From contig NZ_CP182947.1 in assembly GCF_048320135.1 (NCBI RefSeq), positions 4,278,001 to 4,342,000 on the forward strand: a DNA stretch of 64,000 nt. Direction: 5' to 3'. Every line of letters starts with the position of its first letter. Within the stretch, counting starts at the first letter, position 1. Below are positions 62,780 through 64,000 of this stretch, piece after piece. A model generated the notes under the pieces. The model was not told the DNA's origin, made no database searches, and was given only the letters and a program-made list of their open reading frames with translations. The stretch comes from Ideonella_A sakaiensis_A. Lineage in GTDB: Bacteria; Pseudomonadota; Gammaproteobacteria; Burkholderiales; Burkholderiaceae_C. Made by a program: the position numbers and the translations under genes.

Positions 62780-63205
62780 ATGGCAACAGAACCTCTGAAA
62801 CCACGTCCGGTATACCGCAATATCCACGTCTCGCAGATCGCGCGCTACCGCCTGCCGCCGGCCGGCGTGGTGTCGATCCTGCACCGCATCAGCGGCGTGC
62901 TGATGTTTCTGCTGATGCCGTTCATCATCTGGATGTTCGACACCAGCGTGACTTCCGAGATTTCCTACGACCGGTTCACCACCGCCTTCAATGCCGGCCT
63001 GCTCGGGCTGCCCGGCTTTTTCTGGAAGCTGGTCGCGCTGGCGCTGATCTGGGCCTTCCTGCACCACCTGATTGCCGGCGTGCGCCACCTGTGGATGGAC
63101 ATGACCCATGCGGTCGGCAAGGAATTCGGCCGCAGCAGTGCAATCGTCACGCTGGTGCTCAGCATTGCGCTGACGCTGGCGCTCGGCTTCAAGCTCTTCT
63201 TCTGA
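62780..63205 (+). CDS. sdhC: Succinate dehydrogenase cytochrome b subunit
   Basis: A 141-residue membrane anchor with three helices. The family motif RYRLPPAGVVSILHRISGV near residue 22 and the heme-ligand region HHLIAGVRHLWMDMTHA are present. It anchors the dehydrogenase and passes electrons to ubiquinone together with SdhD. AGAAGG precedes the ATG at 62780. The coding frame is open upstream, but the Met at 62780 begins the conserved N-terminus. Confidence 0.93.
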   Translation: MATEPLKPRPVYRNIHVSQIARYRLPPAGVVSILHRISGVLMFLLMPFIIWMFDTSVTSEISYDRFTTAFNAGLLGLPGFFWKLVALALIWAFLHHLIAGVRHLWMDMTHAVGKEFGRSSAIVTLVLSIALTLALGFKLFF

Positions 63206-63219
63206 ACGCGACGACTTCA

Positions 63220-63582
63220 ATGGCACAGAATTTCGGATCGAAACGGATCGTCGTCGGCGCCCATTACGGGCTGCGCGACTGGCTGTCGCAGCGCGTCACC
63301 GCCGCGTTGATGGCCTTGTTCACGCTGCTGGTGATCGTGCAGGTGCTGCTGCCTGGCGAAATGGGCTATGACAAGTGGGCGGCAATCTTCTCGTCGCAGT
63401 GGATGAAGGCGCTGACCTTCGTCGTCATCGTCTCGCTGCTGTACCACGCCTGGGTCGGCATGCGCGATGTCTGGATGGACTACGTGAAGCCGATGGGCAT
63501 CCGGCTGGCGCTGCAGATATTCACGATCGCGTGGCTGGTTGGCTGTGCGGGTTGGGCAATCCAGGTGTTGTGGAGGCTGTAA
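63220..63582 (+). CDS. sdhD: Succinate dehydrogenase hydrophobic membrane anchor subunit
   Basis: A 120-residue three-helix membrane protein with GLRDWLSQRVTAALMALFTL and the conserved YHAWVGMRDVWMDYVKP segment whose His and Asp line the quinone site. It begins 14 bp after sdhC; a likely start at 63220 (MAQNFGSKRIV) matches the family. sdhA follows after 5 bp. Confidence 0.92.
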   Translation: MAQNFGSKRIVVGAHYGLRDWLSQRVTAALMALFTLLVIVQVLLPGEMGYDKWAAIFSSQWMKALTFVVIVSLLYHAWVGMRDVWMDYVKPMGIRLALQIFTIAWLVGCAGWAIQVLWRL

Positions 63583-63587
63583 ACGAA

Positions 63588-64000
63588 ATGGGCTCAACCA
63601 TCACGAAACGCAAGTTCGATGTCGTCATCGTCGGGGCCGGCGGCTCCGGCATGCGCGCGTCGCTGCAACTGGCCGAGGCCGGTCTCAATGTCGCGGTGTT
63701 GTCGAAGGTCTTCCCGACCCGCTCGCACACGGTCGCCGCACAAGGCGGCATCGGCGCCTCGCTCGGCAACATGAGCGAGGACAACTGGCACTTCCACTTC
63801 TACGACACGATCAAGGGCTCCGACTGGCTCGGTGACCAGGACGCGATCGAATTCATGTGCCGCGAGGCGCCGAAGGTGGTCTACGAACTCGAGCATTTCG
63901 GGATGCCGTTCGACCGCAATCCCGACGGTACGATCTACCAGCGCCCATTCGGCGGCCACACCGCGAACTACGGGGAAAAGCCGGTGCAGCGCGCCTGCGC
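63588..64000 (+). CDS. sdhA: Succinate dehydrogenase flavoprotein subunit, 3' partial
   Basis: The first 137 codons of SdhA are in the window; the rest lies beyond its right edge. The N-terminus MGSTITKRKFDVVIVGAGGS has the dinucleotide-binding glycines. SHTVAAQGGIGASLGNM contains the His that carries the covalent FAD, and the succinate-binding region begins near YDTIKGSDWLGDQDAIEFMC. It follows sdhD with 5 bp spacing. Confidence 0.95.
   Translation, partial: MGSTITKRKFDVVIVGAGGSGMRASLQLAEAGLNVAVLSKVFPTRSHTVAAQGGIGASLGNMSEDNWHFHFYDTIKGSDWLGDQDAIEFMCREAPKVVYELEHFGMPFDRNPDGTIYQRPFGGHTANYGEKPVQRAC

Overview
The window is a high-GC, gene-dense piece of a proteobacterial chromosome. It looks betaproteobacterial, most likely Burkholderiales or a relative. 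The best evidence is the last 15 kb: acnA, acnB, a HpcH/HpaI lyase and mdh face away from a HutC-type gntR followed by sdhC-sdhD-sdhA, an arrangement I know from that order. A 2-aminobenzoyl-CoA type pathway, Entner-Doudoroff genes and two TRAP transporters fit a versatile aerobic heterotroph. I see no tRNA, rRNA, CRISPR array, prophage or insertion sequence. Both edges cut genes: a monooxygenase at the left and sdhA at the right.

Region 1 (1-7545) is an operon for aerobic CoA-dependent breakdown of 2-aminobenzoate (anthranilate) or a close analogue such as salicylate. It encodes a fused FAD monooxygenase/Old Yellow Enzyme-like reductase, a MarR regulator, an enoyl-CoA hydratase, an acyl-CoA dehydrogenase, a hot-dog thioesterase, a Rid-family protein and the 2-aminobenzoate-CoA ligase. 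A REP-like inverted doublet sits inside the operon.

Region 2 (7564-21719) is the most novel part. It is a divergent catabolic island: a GntR/FCD regulator, a dihydropyrimidinase/hydantoinase, three Asp/Glu-racemase-superfamily proteins without the usual cysteine pair, two complete TRAP transporters, an amidase, a hydratase/decarboxylase-like protein and a class V aminotransferase. The 309-bp divergent intergenic region carries several TGTCGAC-like boxes, probably GntR operators. I infer a pathway that imports and opens a cyclic ureide or imide; the substrate is unknown.

Region 3 (21716-33075) holds mixed small and housekeeping genes: an ankyrin protein, a phage-like M15 peptidase overlapping a lipoprotein gene, a Lys/Glu-rich secreted peptide with its own terminator, a TPR/HupE pair, a DUF2789 protein, a small zinc ribbon, a large propeller-GGDEF diguanylate cyclase, a hemerythrin, a second class V aminotransferase and an HTH protein. 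Region 4 (33294-44359) is signalling and envelope: a CHASE hybrid histidine kinase with two receivers and an Hpt domain, an exported cyanophycinase, an HtrA/DegQ protease, a QseBC-like two-component system and an AsmA protein.

Region 5 (44360-64000) is central metabolism: edd-eda with a HexR-like operator inside the edd promoter, then VOC, thioesterase, lipoprotein and Spx-like genes, acnA, sbcB, an ammonium transporter gene with a sigma-54-type promoter, acnB, a VapBC toxin-antitoxin pair, a lyase, mdh, gntR and sdhCDA. A perfect inverted repeat lies between mdh and gntR. All names come from reading motifs and gene order; no database search was run.
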